From M3007 sp965249785 (lineage in GTDB: Bacteria; Bacteroidota; Bacteroidia; Chitinophagales; Saprospiraceae): a stretch of DNA of 64,000 bases. The stretch is from contig CBDFMU010000009.1 in assembly GCA_965249785.1 (NCBI GenBank), positions 98,011 through 162,010 of the forward strand, given 5' to 3'. A program made the translations under genes and the position numbers. Below are positions 26,669 through 36,800 of this stretch, piece after piece (position 1 is the stretch's first letter; each line of letters begins with the position of its first letter). The notes under the pieces are model-generated. The model ran no database searches. It saw nothing but the letters and a program-made list of their open reading frames with translations, and had not been told where the DNA came from.

Positions 26669-26998
26669 TCAAACATTTTCATTCTCAGCAATTTCTGAAT
26701 CTATTTCCACTTTATTCGAGCGATAGTAAGCCCAGGCATTGATTAAATCTTCTGCACGAAGTGAAGGAAAAGAACTGAGAAGATGCGCTTCGCTTGCTCC
26801 GGCATTTCTGGCTTCCACTAATAGCCAGACGGGAATACGGATGCGAACAATGCAAGCACTGCCACCACATACGCCCGCAGTTTTTTCAATGCCGGGTGTA
26901 TAATTGCCAAGATCTTTTTCTACCCAACGTGCCACTTGGGCTTTTTCTCCCGCTGACATCGTCGGTAGCAATTCTTCGACCTGTTGTAAAGCGGTCAT
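26669..26998 (-). CDS. Solitary DUF433 antitoxin-like protein
   Basis: This encodes 109 residues, differing at about 11 positions from the DUF433 protein at 2403-2732, including the shared ends MTALQQVE and EIAENEN. The promoter octamer TATCTTTG is also conserved upstream. Unlike the first copy, no DUF5615 gene follows: downstream in the minus direction is about 130 bases without a PIN-like frame, then ltaE. It may be an orphan antitoxin, able to cross-neutralise the toxin or cross-repress the first operon. Confidence 0.85.
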   Translation of the reverse strand: MTALQQVEELLPTMSAGEKAQVARWVEKDLGNYTPGIEKTAGVCGGSACIVRIRIPVWLLVEARNAGASEAHLLSSFPSLRAEDLINAWAYYRSNKVEIDSEIAENENV

Positions 26999-27014
26999 AT
27001 TTTATAAATTTTAA

Positions 27015-27022
27015 CAAAGATA
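27015..27022 (-). promoter_or_regulatory. -7 promoter element for the solitary DUF433 gene
   Basis: The minus strand reads TATCTTTG, 17 bases upstream of the ATG, in the same position as for the paralogue at 2749-2756. Confidence 0.5.
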
Positions 27023-27117
27023 AACACTATTTTCCATGCTGGTATAAACACGTATGGCTACAAACTTATGCAAGTTTTGTAGCCATACATGAATATTATG
27101 GACAGAAATAAATATTT

Positions 27118-28506
27118 CTACTTCTTCTTCCCAGCCGCTGGCAACTGCTTCGCCTTTTCCGCCTGCACCTTCTGCTGCTCTTTCATTGCCTGTTCAAAAC
27201 GATCACGCCAGCCGCCCGTCTTTTTCGGTTTATTCCGATTGGCTTCCAGCGCGACTTTTAGTTTCTCGTGGTCAATCAGGAATTTCTTGGTGATCACGGT
27301 CTGCGAGATATTCAAGATGTTGCTGAAACACAGGTACAGCGTGAGGCCCGAAGCGAACGTATTGAAGAAGAACAGGAACATGACTGGCATCAAGTACTGC
27401 ATCCACTTCATCATTTTCATCTGCTCGTTCTGCATAGACGAATTGTCCATTTGCTTCATGGAGTACCAGGTGTACCAGAGCGTAGTAATGACCCAGATAA
27501 GTGTGAAAGCACTAATGTGGTTGCCAAATCCGGGCATCATATACGGCAAACGGAAGGCCACATCATAACTGGAAAGGTCAGTCGCCCACAGGAAACCTGC
27601 CTGTCGAAACTCGATACTGGCCGGGAAAAAGCGATACAGCGCAAACCAGATCGGCATTTGCAATAACACGGGTAGACAGCCGCCCAACGGGTTTACGCGG
27701 AACTCACTGTACAATTTCATGGTCTCCACCGACATGGCCTGTTGGTCGGCACCATGTTTCTTTTTCAGGGCTTCCAACTGCGGTTTCAAAGCCGCCATCC
27801 GCGCCTGACTTTTCACCATGCGATAGGTCAGCGGGTACACCAGCAATTTCACGATCAGCGTCAGCAACAGAATCAGAATACCCTGTTGGGTGCTGAAATT
27901 GGATAAAAACGCAAAGATCGGGTGAATTACCCAGCGATTGATGGCTCCAAAAATGCTGGCCCCGAAAGGAATAATGTCTTCCAAAGAAATGCCGTAGGAC
28001 CGCAGTCGCTCAAATTCGTTCGGGCCGGAATAGATCATCATGTGGACATTCGGATTGTCCAACGGAATCTGGGCCGTGGTTTTCAGCAGTTTCAGGTCGG
28101 GGTCATTGTCCTTAAACATCTTCGTTTCGCCCACCAATTGCCGGAAAGCAAAATCCTTGGCTACGAGGCTGGTATTAAAAAACTGGCTGGAATGCGCAAA
28201 CCACTGCACGGGCTGCTCCACATTTTCCACCACGTCTTTTTTGCAATTACAATAATCCGGCGACGCTTTGTCGGTCTTGAAATACACAGACGACATACCG
28301 CGCTCGTACTGCTGGTTTTTTTCCAGTTTGTCGAGGTAGTTTTCCCAGTGCAGCGTCAGGTAGTTTTTGCCGGGTGTCAATACCGATTGCAGGCCATTCG
28401 TATTGATCTGATAATCAATCTGATAGTTATTTGGTTGGAGTGTATAAGTTTGTTCCAAATAACGACCTTCGCCTGCATCGGCGCGGAAAGTGATGGAGTT
28501 GCCAGT
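27118..28506 (-). CDS. yidC: Membrane protein insertase YidC, C-terminal part (frameshifted)
   Basis: This frame carries the end of the periplasmic domain (NSITFRADAGEGRYLEQTYTLQ onward) and the whole insertase domain. The insertase core reads ILILLLTLIVKLLVYPLTYRMVKSQARMAALKP, then NPLGGCLPVLLQMPIWFALY (hydrophilic groove Arg in the first TM region) and further TM helices ending YLCFSNILNISQTVI, with a basic Lys-rich tail. YidC inserts inner-membrane proteins with or without Sec. The frame joins the N-terminal part (28427-29023) if one base is removed from the T5 run at 28506-28510. Since yidC is essential, the break is most likely a sequence error. The joined protein is about 635 residues, normal for Bacteroidota. 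Confidence 0.9.
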   Translation of the reverse strand, partial: TGNSITFRADAGEGRYLEQTYTLQPNNYQIDYQINTNGLQSVLTPGKNYLTLHWENYLDKLEKNQQYERGMSSVYFKTDKASPDYCNCKKDVVENVEQPVQWFAHSSQFFNTSLVAKDFAFRQLVGETKMFKDNDPDLKLLKTTAQIPLDNPNVHMMIYSGPNEFERLRSYGISLEDIIPFGASIFGAINRWVIHPIFAFLSNFSTQQGILILLLTLIVKLLVYPLTYRMVKSQARMAALKPQLEALKKKHGADQQAMSVETMKLYSEFRVNPLGGCLPVLLQMPIWFALYRFFPASIEFRQAGFLWATDLSSYDVAFRLPYMMPGFGNHISAFTLIWVITTLWYTWYSMKQMDNSSMQNEQMKMMKWMQYLMPVMFLFFFNTFASGLTLYLCFSNILNISQTVITKKFLIDHEKLKVALEANRNKPKKTGGWRDRFEQAMKEQQKVQAEKAKQLPAAGKKK

Positions 28507-29023
28507 TTTTATTGGCCGCGAAATACAAGTCGCCCGTATTGACTTTTCCGGCAGCCGTATTGGCTACTTCCAGGTCATAATCGAAGCGGTTTTTCGCATC
28601 TTCCAGCAAATACACCGGGCTCTTGATGTCGTTATTGGCCGTATCGGTGTTGATTTTGTCGAAGTTCTTCATCCGGATTTCCCGAATGCGGCCACCTTTA
28701 TTGGTGAATTTAATCACCATCATTTCATTTTCCAGCGTCTCAAATTGCTCATTTCCAGTAGCAATAGCGGCGAAAGGACCAAATTTGGCCATCAACATAG
28801 TGCGGCCAGCCGAATCCGTGGGCGCAGCAACGTTCGGCGTGTAGGCTGGCTGCTGCTCCGCACTATTTACTGGCGCAGCGGCAGCGGGTTGTTCCGTAGC
28901 CGATGGATTGGCTGGGTCAACAGGCTTTTTGGGCGGTACAGATATTTGCAGCCAAACGTACAGCAGCCCAAAAATCAGCGCAATACCGATGTACGTACTT
29001 AAATTCGTTTTTTTATCTTCCAT
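28427..29023 (-). CDS. yidC: Membrane protein insertase YidC, N-terminal part (frameshifted)
   Basis: It begins MEDKKTNLSTYIGIALIFGLLYVWLQIS, the N-terminal TM anchor of YidC, followed by a Pro/Ala-rich linker and the start of the periplasmic beta-sandwich (ENEMMVIKFTNKGGRIREIRMKNF). The true frame is left at DLYFAAN near 28510; the last ~25 residues (HHFPRRCRRRSLFG...) are out of frame. See the C-terminal part for the join. A TACTTTTG element lies about 85 bases upstream. Confidence 0.88.
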   Translation of the reverse strand: MEDKKTNLSTYIGIALIFGLLYVWLQISVPPKKPVDPANPSATEQPAAAAPVNSAEQQPAYTPNVAAPTDSAGRTMLMAKFGPFAAIATGNEQFETLENEMMVIKFTNKGGRIREIRMKNFDKINTDTANNDIKSPVYLLEDAKNRFDYDLEVANTAAGKVNTGDLYFAANKNWQLHHFPRRCRRRSLFGTNLYTPTK

Positions 29024-29042
29024 TGTTGGTGTATAGTAACGA

Positions 29043-29086
29043 CGGGTTCAGCCGTCGATAAAACCTGTGCGCGGCGGCTGAACCCG
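29043..29086. repeat. Inverted repeat upstream of yidC
   Basis: CGGGTTCAGCCG at 29043-29054 and CGGCTGAACCCG at 29075-29086 are perfect inverse copies, separated by 20 bases. It lies in the yidC 5' leader between the -7 element and the start codon, so it could affect expression. It also resembles a common intergenic repeat. Confidence 0.5.
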
Positions 29087-29108
29087 CCGGTACATATCAA
29101 ATGCGCCG

Positions 29109-29116
29109 CAAAAGTA
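29109..29116 (-). promoter_or_regulatory. -7 promoter element for yidC
   Basis: The minus strand reads TACTTTTG, matching TAnnTTTG. Confidence 0.4.
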
Positions 29117-29240
29117 TGTCAAAACCTACCGCTCATAATAACAACGCTCGAAGATTCTGCTCCGTGGCTCGACCAGCGACTGGTATCCGCCTATTTGCGT
29201 ACGACTTATCGGCTACTAACGCCAACTTTCGATTTGAGAA

Positions 29241-29585
29241 TTGGCAACATTGCATCCCGATTTTGATCGTTGGTTAGCAGAACAAAATTTCCGGCAATTT
29301 GCTTTCATTACTGCGTGGAATCCTTTTTCAAAACCTTTATCGTTGGAAGAAAATGAGCGACGCAATCGAGGATTTGGAAAGAGGAATTACGGCGTTTTGC
29401 AAAATACTATCTTGCCCGGTGTGGGTATTGGCGACGATAAAGATTGGCCGCCGGAAGCGAGTTTTTGCGCTTTGGATATTTCCCCGGAAGATGCCATTGA
29501 TTTAGGAAAGGCTTTTGGGCAAAATGCCATCGTTTTTGGCAGAAAAAATGGCACGCCAGAACTGTGGTGGTTGGTGAGAGAATAA
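29241..29585 (+). CDS. DUF3293 domain protein, 5' part in another frame
   Basis: The open frame gives 114 residues with the DUF3293 core: FAFITAWNPFSKPLSLEENERRN, then YGVLQNTILPGVGIGDDKDWPPEASFCALDI and FGQNAIVFGRKNGTPELWWLV. The family's N-terminal part is found just upstream in another frame (from about 29141): SAPWLDQRLVSAYLRTTYRL, then LTPTFDLRIGN. A one-base excess near 29236-29247 would join them, giving about 148 residues. The TTG at 29241 is therefore not the real start; the true start, before 29141, is unclear. Function unknown. Confidence 0.7.
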   Translation: MATLHPDFDRWLAEQNFRQFAFITAWNPFSKPLSLEENERRNRGFGKRNYGVLQNTILPGVGIGDDKDWPPEASFCALDISPEDAIDLGKAFGQNAIVFGRKNGTPELWWLVRE

Positions 29586-29595
29586 GTTCAGTGTA

Positions 29596-29768
29596 AACCC
29601 CACCCCTAACCCCTCCCCCGAAAGGGAGGGAGACTAAATCGAGTTTCAAACCATTGATTTTCAGTACCTTGGATAAATACGTTTTTAAGTCCAATGGTAC
29701 TGACAATTAAAAGAAAACACTGAAATCTTGTCCCCCTCCCTTTCGGGGGAGGGGTTAGGGGTGGGGTT
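29596..29768. repeat. MITE-like element with perfect 35-base inverted repeats
   Basis: The arms at 29596-29630 and 29734-29768 are perfect inverse copies (AACCCCACCCCTAACCCCTC...), 103 bases apart, with no gene between. It follows the DUF3293 gene directly. The C/G-rich arm type recurs in diverged, short form inside the alpha-2-macroglobulin gene near 35455-35485. Confidence 0.75.
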
Positions 29769-29835
29769 GCAAAAGGCTGAAAATCAATATGTTGGATTTC
29801 TTCTCCCATTGGTTGCTTCTCTTAGCCTGACGACA

Positions 29836-29936
29836 CTTGGTGTTTGCACCATAGCGCGGCGGGTTGTGATGAGCCATAACCAGTGGTTTTATTGCTTGCC
29901 AATTATAGAAATCAGTGGAATGAGAACATGAGCCAA
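29836..29936 (+). repeat. Dispersed repeat family B, copy 2
   Basis: Matches 17759-17860 (CACCATAGCGCGGCGG...ATAACCAGT...GCTTGCCAATT...AAATCAGTGGA...ATGAGCCAA). It ends about 95 bases before the next gene. The spacer 29586-30031 holds only this and the 35-base inverted-repeat element. Confidence 0.6.
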
Positions 29937-30031
29937 GTTTTTTTTGAAAAAACCGACGTTTACTCGTGTAATTTTTATCCGCCGTGCATCTATACCTATC
30001 GTAAGTTTGTCACCCGGAAATACACTACCTT

Positions 30032-30792
30032 ATGCCCACCAATCTGCAAATTCCAAATCCCTGTAATGAAAAATGGGATGCCATGACTTCCACTGGTTTC
30101 GATTGCCGCTTTTGCGCGTCTTGCCAAAAAAACATTGTGGACTTTACCCAAAAAACCGACGCGGAAATTCTGGCGCATCTGCGTAAAAATGACGGGCGTA
30201 TTTGCGGACGTTTTCAGCCGAAACAGTTGAATCGCCCTTTGGTGGTCGCGCGAGCACCACGACGAGGCGGATTGGCTGCGATAGCACTTAGTTTTGCCGC
30301 TACCTTAGCCGCTCAACAGCCAACGCAAGCGCAGAAACCCCAAGCGAGAGAAGCGATGTATGCACCCCTGAATGGTGCTTACAAGTCAATTGTCAAGTTA
30401 TTTACGGACGGCTCCCAAGACTCTCTACGCACTATTTCTGGAAATGTGTTGAATGGGGAGACAGGTGAAGCACTGATTGGCTGCTATATTTCAATAGAAG
30501 GTACTAATTGTAAAGTAATGTCTGATGTAGAAGGTAAATTTTCTCTAAAAATTCCAGTATTACAATTGTCAGAAGAATACTACCAACACTATTAGTACGA
30601 TATACAGGTTATGAAGAAAAAAGAATTATTTTACCAAAACAAATACAAAACAGAGACTATGTTTTGCCTAATATTGAATTAATAGATGATCCAAAATTAT
30701 TCCGTGGAATAGTTGGTTCTGTAATTTATCTCCCTCCCGCAAAACCTACTTTCAAACAACGACTTCTAAATTTTTTCCGGCGGAATCAATAG
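30032..30792 (+). CDS. Cys-rich N-terminal/carboxypeptidase-regulatory-like domain protein (frameshifted near its 3' end)
   Basis: The first frame (30032-30595, 187 codons) starts MPTNLQIPNPCNEKWDAMTS, then FDCRFCASCQKNIVDFTQKT, and ICGRF: a Cys-rich, zinc-ribbon-like head common in Bacteroidota. A hydrophobic segment (GLAAIALSFAATLAAQQ) and a CarboxypepD_reg-like beta domain follow (ISGNVLNGETGEALIGCYIS...SDVEGKFSLKIP). The rest of this domain is in another frame: LPTLLVRYTGYEEKRIILPK, then NRDYVLPNIELIDDPKLFRG and the Arg-rich end LLNFFRRNQ before a stop at 30790-30792. One base seems missing between 30550 and 30583. The restored protein is about 254 residues. Likely membrane-anchored, function unknown. 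Confidence 0.7.
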
Positions 30793-30843
30793 TTTTTATT
30801 AATTCTGTTAAATCCACTTCTACTTTAACACACTAATTCCACT

Positions 30844-33800
30844 ATGATAAACAACCGTTTTATTTCCCCCTTTCTAACCTTTCTTTTGCTGGCCTTACTG
30901 TTTACTTTTTGCAAATCCATGGGCAAAAAAGACCAGTCGGCCACCACACCCATTAACGATAAAACCAAACTGGAAATGCCTAAGCCTGCCCAGCCCTTTG
31001 CGGGCAACTATTCCGACGACTGGAAAATCGTGGACAGCCTCGAACGCCAGGGCCTTTTCAAAAGCGCACTGGAAAAAGTGGAGGCCATTCACGCCCGCGC
31101 TCGTACCGACAAAAACAGTCCCCAAGCGGTGAAAGCCCTGCTGTTTCGCGGCAAATACACCACCATGCTGAAAGAAGATGGCCTGACCAAAGCCATTCAA
31201 AACTTTGAAGAGGAGACTAAATCCGCGCAGCAACCCGAACGCGCCGTGCTGCAAAGTATGCTGGCGCAACTCTACGCCACCTATTTGCAAAATCAAGCCT
31301 GGAAAATTAAAAGTAGAACGCCCATTCCCGATGGTGAAGGTGGCGACATCCTGACCTGGTCGGCGGCGCAGATCGAACGCCACGCACTGGATTTGTATCA
31401 GGCCTCGCTACAAGACGAAAAATTGCTGCAAAGCACGCCCGTCGAGAATTTCCGCGACATCACCACCGCCAGTCAGGGCGACACGGTCAATGGCCAGGTG
31501 TTGCGCCCGACTTTGTACGATTTGCTGGCACAACGTGCTTTGTTACACTTCGCCAATGAGCGCAACTACCTCACCGAACCGGCTTACAAATTCGATCTGG
31601 ATGGCGAAAATGCGTTCGCTCCGGCGGCGGAATTTGTCAAAATAAAATTCGATTCGCCGGATTCTACTTCCAATAAGTTGTTGGCGATCAATTTGTTCCA
31701 GCGCGTATTGACTGCACATCTTTCCAACAGTGAACCGTCGGCGTTGATTGATGCGGATTTGGCGCGCCTGCAATTTGTGCACAATAATTCCGTGCGCGAA
31801 GACAAAGATCGGCTCTACGAAAATGCGTTGGAAATGCTACACAAAAAGCATTATGACCACCCGTCTGACGCAGAAATCGTCTATCGGCTATCAGAATATT
31901 TGTACAATCTCCCAACCGGCGACAAGGGTGCGCAGGCAAAACGCGCCGTGACTGAATGCGAAGATGCTATCAAGCGTCATCCAAATACGTATGGGGCGCA
32001 ATTATGCCTGCAATTGCTGAATAATATCCGCGCGATGGTGCTGACTACGCAAACCGAAGAGGTGTATTTGCCGGAAACAAGCATGCTTTTATCGCTGAGT
32101 TTCCGCAATCTGACCAGCGTTTGGACCAAAGTCGTGCGCGTTCCAGATGACCCGGATATTTGGGTTAATATTCCTTACGACAAGAAATTAGACTATTTAA
32201 ACGGCTTGCAGGGTCTGCAAAATCGTACCTGGAAAATTGCCGATCCGGGCGACTTTCAGCCGCACCGCACCGAAATTGCCATTGAACCGCTGCCTTTGGG
32301 CAATTATTGGGTTTTGGTATCTGCCAACATCAATTTTGATCCCAAAAAAGGCCCGGTTTCCTTCTCGAATTTTAACTGCTCCAATCTGGCGGCGGTGCAA
32401 TATCAGCAGGAAGGCGTTTCGCGATTCGTAGTCGCCAACCGTCAAACTGGCCTGCCCGTCGCCGGAGCGAAACTCGATTTTTTCAACCGCGATTATCGCA
32501 ACAACAACCGCAATCGTCTGGTCGGCACGACCAACACGGACGCCAATGGCATCGCCGTCGCTGCGCTGCAAAAGGAGAGTTACGCACAGGTGCGGGCTTC
32601 GTTGGCGGGCGATAGTTTGTGGATTGGACAAGCCCAAAATTACCAGTACGAACGTCCTACACCAGAAGGTAGGCAAGCCAGATTTTTTACCGACCGTGCG
32701 CTTTATCGTCCCGGCCAAACCATTTATTTCAAAGGGGTATTGTATAAAAGCAAACCCGATGGGCAACCGCAAATCATTCCTAATCAAGCGGTTACAGTAC
32801 GTTTTCTGGATGTGAACCAACAGGAAAAAGGTCAACTGAAATTGCGCAGCAATGAATTTGGTACGTTCAATGGCGCATTCACGGCACCCGCCAGCGGCCT
32901 GACCGGCTCCATGAGTATTACGATTACCGAAGGCTACGGACAGGCTTCTTTCAATGTGGAGGAATACAAACGCCCGAAATTCGAGGTGACTTTCAAGCCC
33001 GTGGAAGGGGCTTTCAAACTCGACGAAACGGTGACCGTGCGCGGCGAAGCCAAAGCCTACGCGGGCAGCAACGTGGACGGCGCGCAGGTGCGTTATCGGG
33101 TGGTTCGGGTCGCGCGTTTCCCGTTCTATGACTATGGCTGGTCGCGCAAAATCTTCCCGCCGTGGCGCACCGACGAAATGGAAATCACCAATGGCGAACT
33201 TACGACCGACGCGAACGGGGGTTTTGAAGTCAAATTCACGGCTATTCCTGACCGCAGCATTCCGAAAAAAGAGCAACCGATTTTTGACTACACCGTTTTT
33301 GCCGACGTGACCGATATTAATGGCGAAACCCGTAGCAGCCAGCAATTTGTGTCGGTGGCCTACATCGCTTTGCAGGTAGATTTGGGTGTGCCAGCCACCA
33401 TCGAATTGGATTCGCTGCGCCGCGTTTCGATCAACACGACCAATTTGGCCAGTCAATTTCAGGCAGCCAGCGGCGAAATCACGTTGCAACGACTGGTAGA
33501 ACCAAAAACGTTTTACATCAATCGCTACTGGGAACGCCCGGATTTGGCGACGATTCCGAAGGAAAATTTTGAGCAAATGTTCCCCGATTACGCCTGGAAA
33601 GATGAGGATAATCCGGAAAAATGGGATCGTCAGGATCAAACCATCCGCTTCCCTTTCAATACGGCGACCAGCAAAACGGTGGATTTGAACAATGGTCAAA
33701 TAAAAGCCGGTTATTATTTGCTGTTGCTGAAAACGAAAGATGCTTTTGGACAAGAGGTTGAAATAAAGCGAGTTGTGCGCGTTTGGGATAATACGAATCG

Positions 33801-36800
33801 CGCTACGCAATTTGTCGAACCGACGGCCAATGCTGAAAAAACCCTCTTCGCTCCCGGCGAAACCGCGCGTATCTGGTTGGGCGGCAAAGCATCGCCCCTG
33901 CATTTCTTCTTTGCCCGCGAACGCAACGGTAAACTCGAAAATTCGCGTTGGCTGACCGCAAACGGGGCGACTTCCGTCGAAATACCGGTGGCCGAAAATG
34001 ATCGCGGCGGCATTTCTGGCCATTATTTTACTGTCAAAAATAACCGCATTTATACGTCCAATATCACGCTCAATGTGCCATGGACAAACAAGGAATTGAC
34101 CATTACCTACGAAACCTTCCGCGATAAACTCGCGCCAGGCCAACAGGAAGAATGGCGACTGAAAATCAGCGGTCCGAAAAAAGAAAAAGTCGCTGCCGAA
34201 ATGGTTGCCGCGATGTACGATGCCTCGCTCGACCAGTTTTTGCCACATAGTTGGGAGCAAATTTATTTCCCTTCACAGGGCACAGAAATATTTTTGGCGG
34301 CGGCAAATTTTGGCCAAAACAGCGGCGAAATACGCTACGACCGCGAATATGGTCCCGGCCAGCCGGTGCGCGTGTATCGGGAGTTAAACTGGTTTGATTT
34401 TCCGATGTATGGCGGCGGTCGAATGTATCGAAGCCGAGCGATGGCTGATGGAGCAGTGGCTTATGAAGCAGCACCGATGGCCGCTCCTATGGCTGCGCAA
34501 GCGGCAGGTGGTGCACCAGGAAAAAAGGAGAAAGCGAGCGATGGTGCTTTCGATAAAGAGACCGGAGAAGAAGATAGCGCAGCTATGAGCCAGCAGACAA
34601 ATCAGTCACAGGCTGTTCCTCCCCCACCGCCACCTCCTCCCCCTGGTTCTATCCGTACCAACTTGCAGGAAACCGTCTTTTTCTTCCCCGAACTGCGCAC
34701 CGATGCGGAGGGCAATGTGATCGTCAAATTCAAAATGAACGAGGCCCTCACCCGCTGGAAATTCCTGGCTTTTGCGCACACGAAGGAGTTGCAACAGGCT
34801 TTGTCTACGAAAGAAGTGGTGACGCAGAAGGAACTGATGATACTGGCGAATGCACCGCGTTTCATGCGCGAGGGAGATGAAATGGAATTTTCGGCCAAAG
34901 TCAGCAACCTGTCGAAAGAAGCATTGACTGGCACTGCGACGCTTAACCTCATGGATGCCAGCACATTACAGCCAGTAGACGCAGATTTTGGCAATGCAGG
35001 CGCGAGTCATACCACTGCCTTTACTGTACAGCCCGGCCAATCTGCGCCGCTGGCCTGGAAGATAAAAGTGCCCGCTGGAAAAGTGAATGGCCTGACTTGG
35101 CAGATTTATGCGGACGGCAAAAAATTCCGCGACGGCGAGGAAAGCACGATTCCGGTGGTAACCAATCGGATGCTCGTTACCGAGACATTGCCTATTACGG
35201 TGCGTGGTGGCCAGACTAAAAGTTTTGTGTTTGAAAATCTCAAAAACGACTCGAAAACGCTGGTCTCGCAACGCTACACGCTGGAATTCACTTCCAATCC
35301 CGTCTGGTACGCTGTGCAGTCGCTCCCCTACCTCATGGAATATCCGCATGAATGTAGTGAGCAGATTTTTAGCCGTTTCTATGCCAATACGCTGGCTTCG
35401 AGTGTGACACAGAAGTTGCCGAATATTCGCAGAATGTACGACCGCTGGAAGGCAGCCCCCCTGCCCCCCCTTGGAGGGGGGAATGCCCCGCTTGCCAGCA
35501 ATTTGTCTAAAAATCAGGAACTTAAATCGGCCTTATTGGAAGAAACGCCCTGGGTGCTGGATGCCCAAAGTGAGGAGCAACAAAAGCAAAATATCGCCCT
35601 GTTATTCGATCTCAACCGCATGGCCGATGAGCAGGAACGCGCGCTGAATACCCTTTCTGAACGACAAAACGGCGATGGTAGCTGGCCGTGGTTCCCCGGT
35701 GGTCGCGGCGACTGGTACATCACGCAATACTTAGTGGAAGGCTTTGCACATTTGCAACGGCTAGGGGCATTTGACCCGGAAACAGATCAGCATACCCGGA
35801 ACATGGTGGATCAGGCGATGGGCTTTTGCGATGCGCAGATGCTCAAACAGTACCGCGAACTGGAAACGCTGGTGCAGGCTGGCAAAGCCAAATGGGAAGA
35901 TGACCACCTGGACGGGCTACTCATTCACTATTTATACGCCAAGTCGTTTTCCAAAATAGACCGTCCCAGCAAGGAATATGCTTACTATTTGAATCAGGCC
36001 GAAAAATATTGGCTGGGCAAGGGCTTGTATCAGGAAGGTCTGTTGGCACTGGCCATGCACCGGGCGGGGCGAACGGAAGCAGCGGGCCGAATCGTGGCCA
36101 GCCTTCGCGAACGGGCTACGCAAAAAGAGGAACTGGGGATGTATTGGCCAAACGACTGGGGTTATTACTGGTATCAATTGCCCGTGGAAACCCAAGCCCT
36201 GATGGTCGAAGTGTTCAGCGAAGTGGCACAAGATCAGAAAGCCGTGGAAGAATTGCGGATTTGGCTTTTGAAAAACAAACAAACCAATCGCTGGGAAAGC
36301 ACCAAAGCTACTTCGGAGGCGGTGTACGCGCTGCTGCTCGGTACTGGCCAGCCAACTGCTGCCAATTGGCTGAATAATACTAAAACAGTGCAGGTAAGTT
36401 TGGGCGGTAAAGATTTGAAACCCAGCGAAGTAGAACCGGGAACAGGTTATTTCAAACAATCCTGGGAAGGTCCAAAGGTGCAGAAATCGTGGAGCGATAT
36501 CAAGGTGGAAAATCCCAACTCCAACATCGTGTGGGGTGCCGCTTACTGGCAGTATTTCGAGGATTTGGACAAAATCAAGAGTTTCCAAAAAACACCGCTG
36601 ACCATCGTGAAACAGTTGTATAAGGAAACCAATAGTCCGACTGGGCCAGTCCTCACGCTGCTGACTGAAGGGTCAAAACTCCATCCTGGTGATCGCCTCA
36701 AAGTGCGCATCGAAATCCGGGTGGATCGCGAGATGGAATACGTACACTTGAAAGATATGCGCGCCGCCGGGTTCGAGCCAACCAACGTATTGAGCCAATA

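Noticed and set aside
32197..34260. 687-codon open frame on the minus strand inside the alpha-2-macroglobulin gene
   Set aside because: It is antisense to a clearly conserved coding sequence, its residue pattern is unlike any family, and it has no promoter. It is a by-product of codon use.
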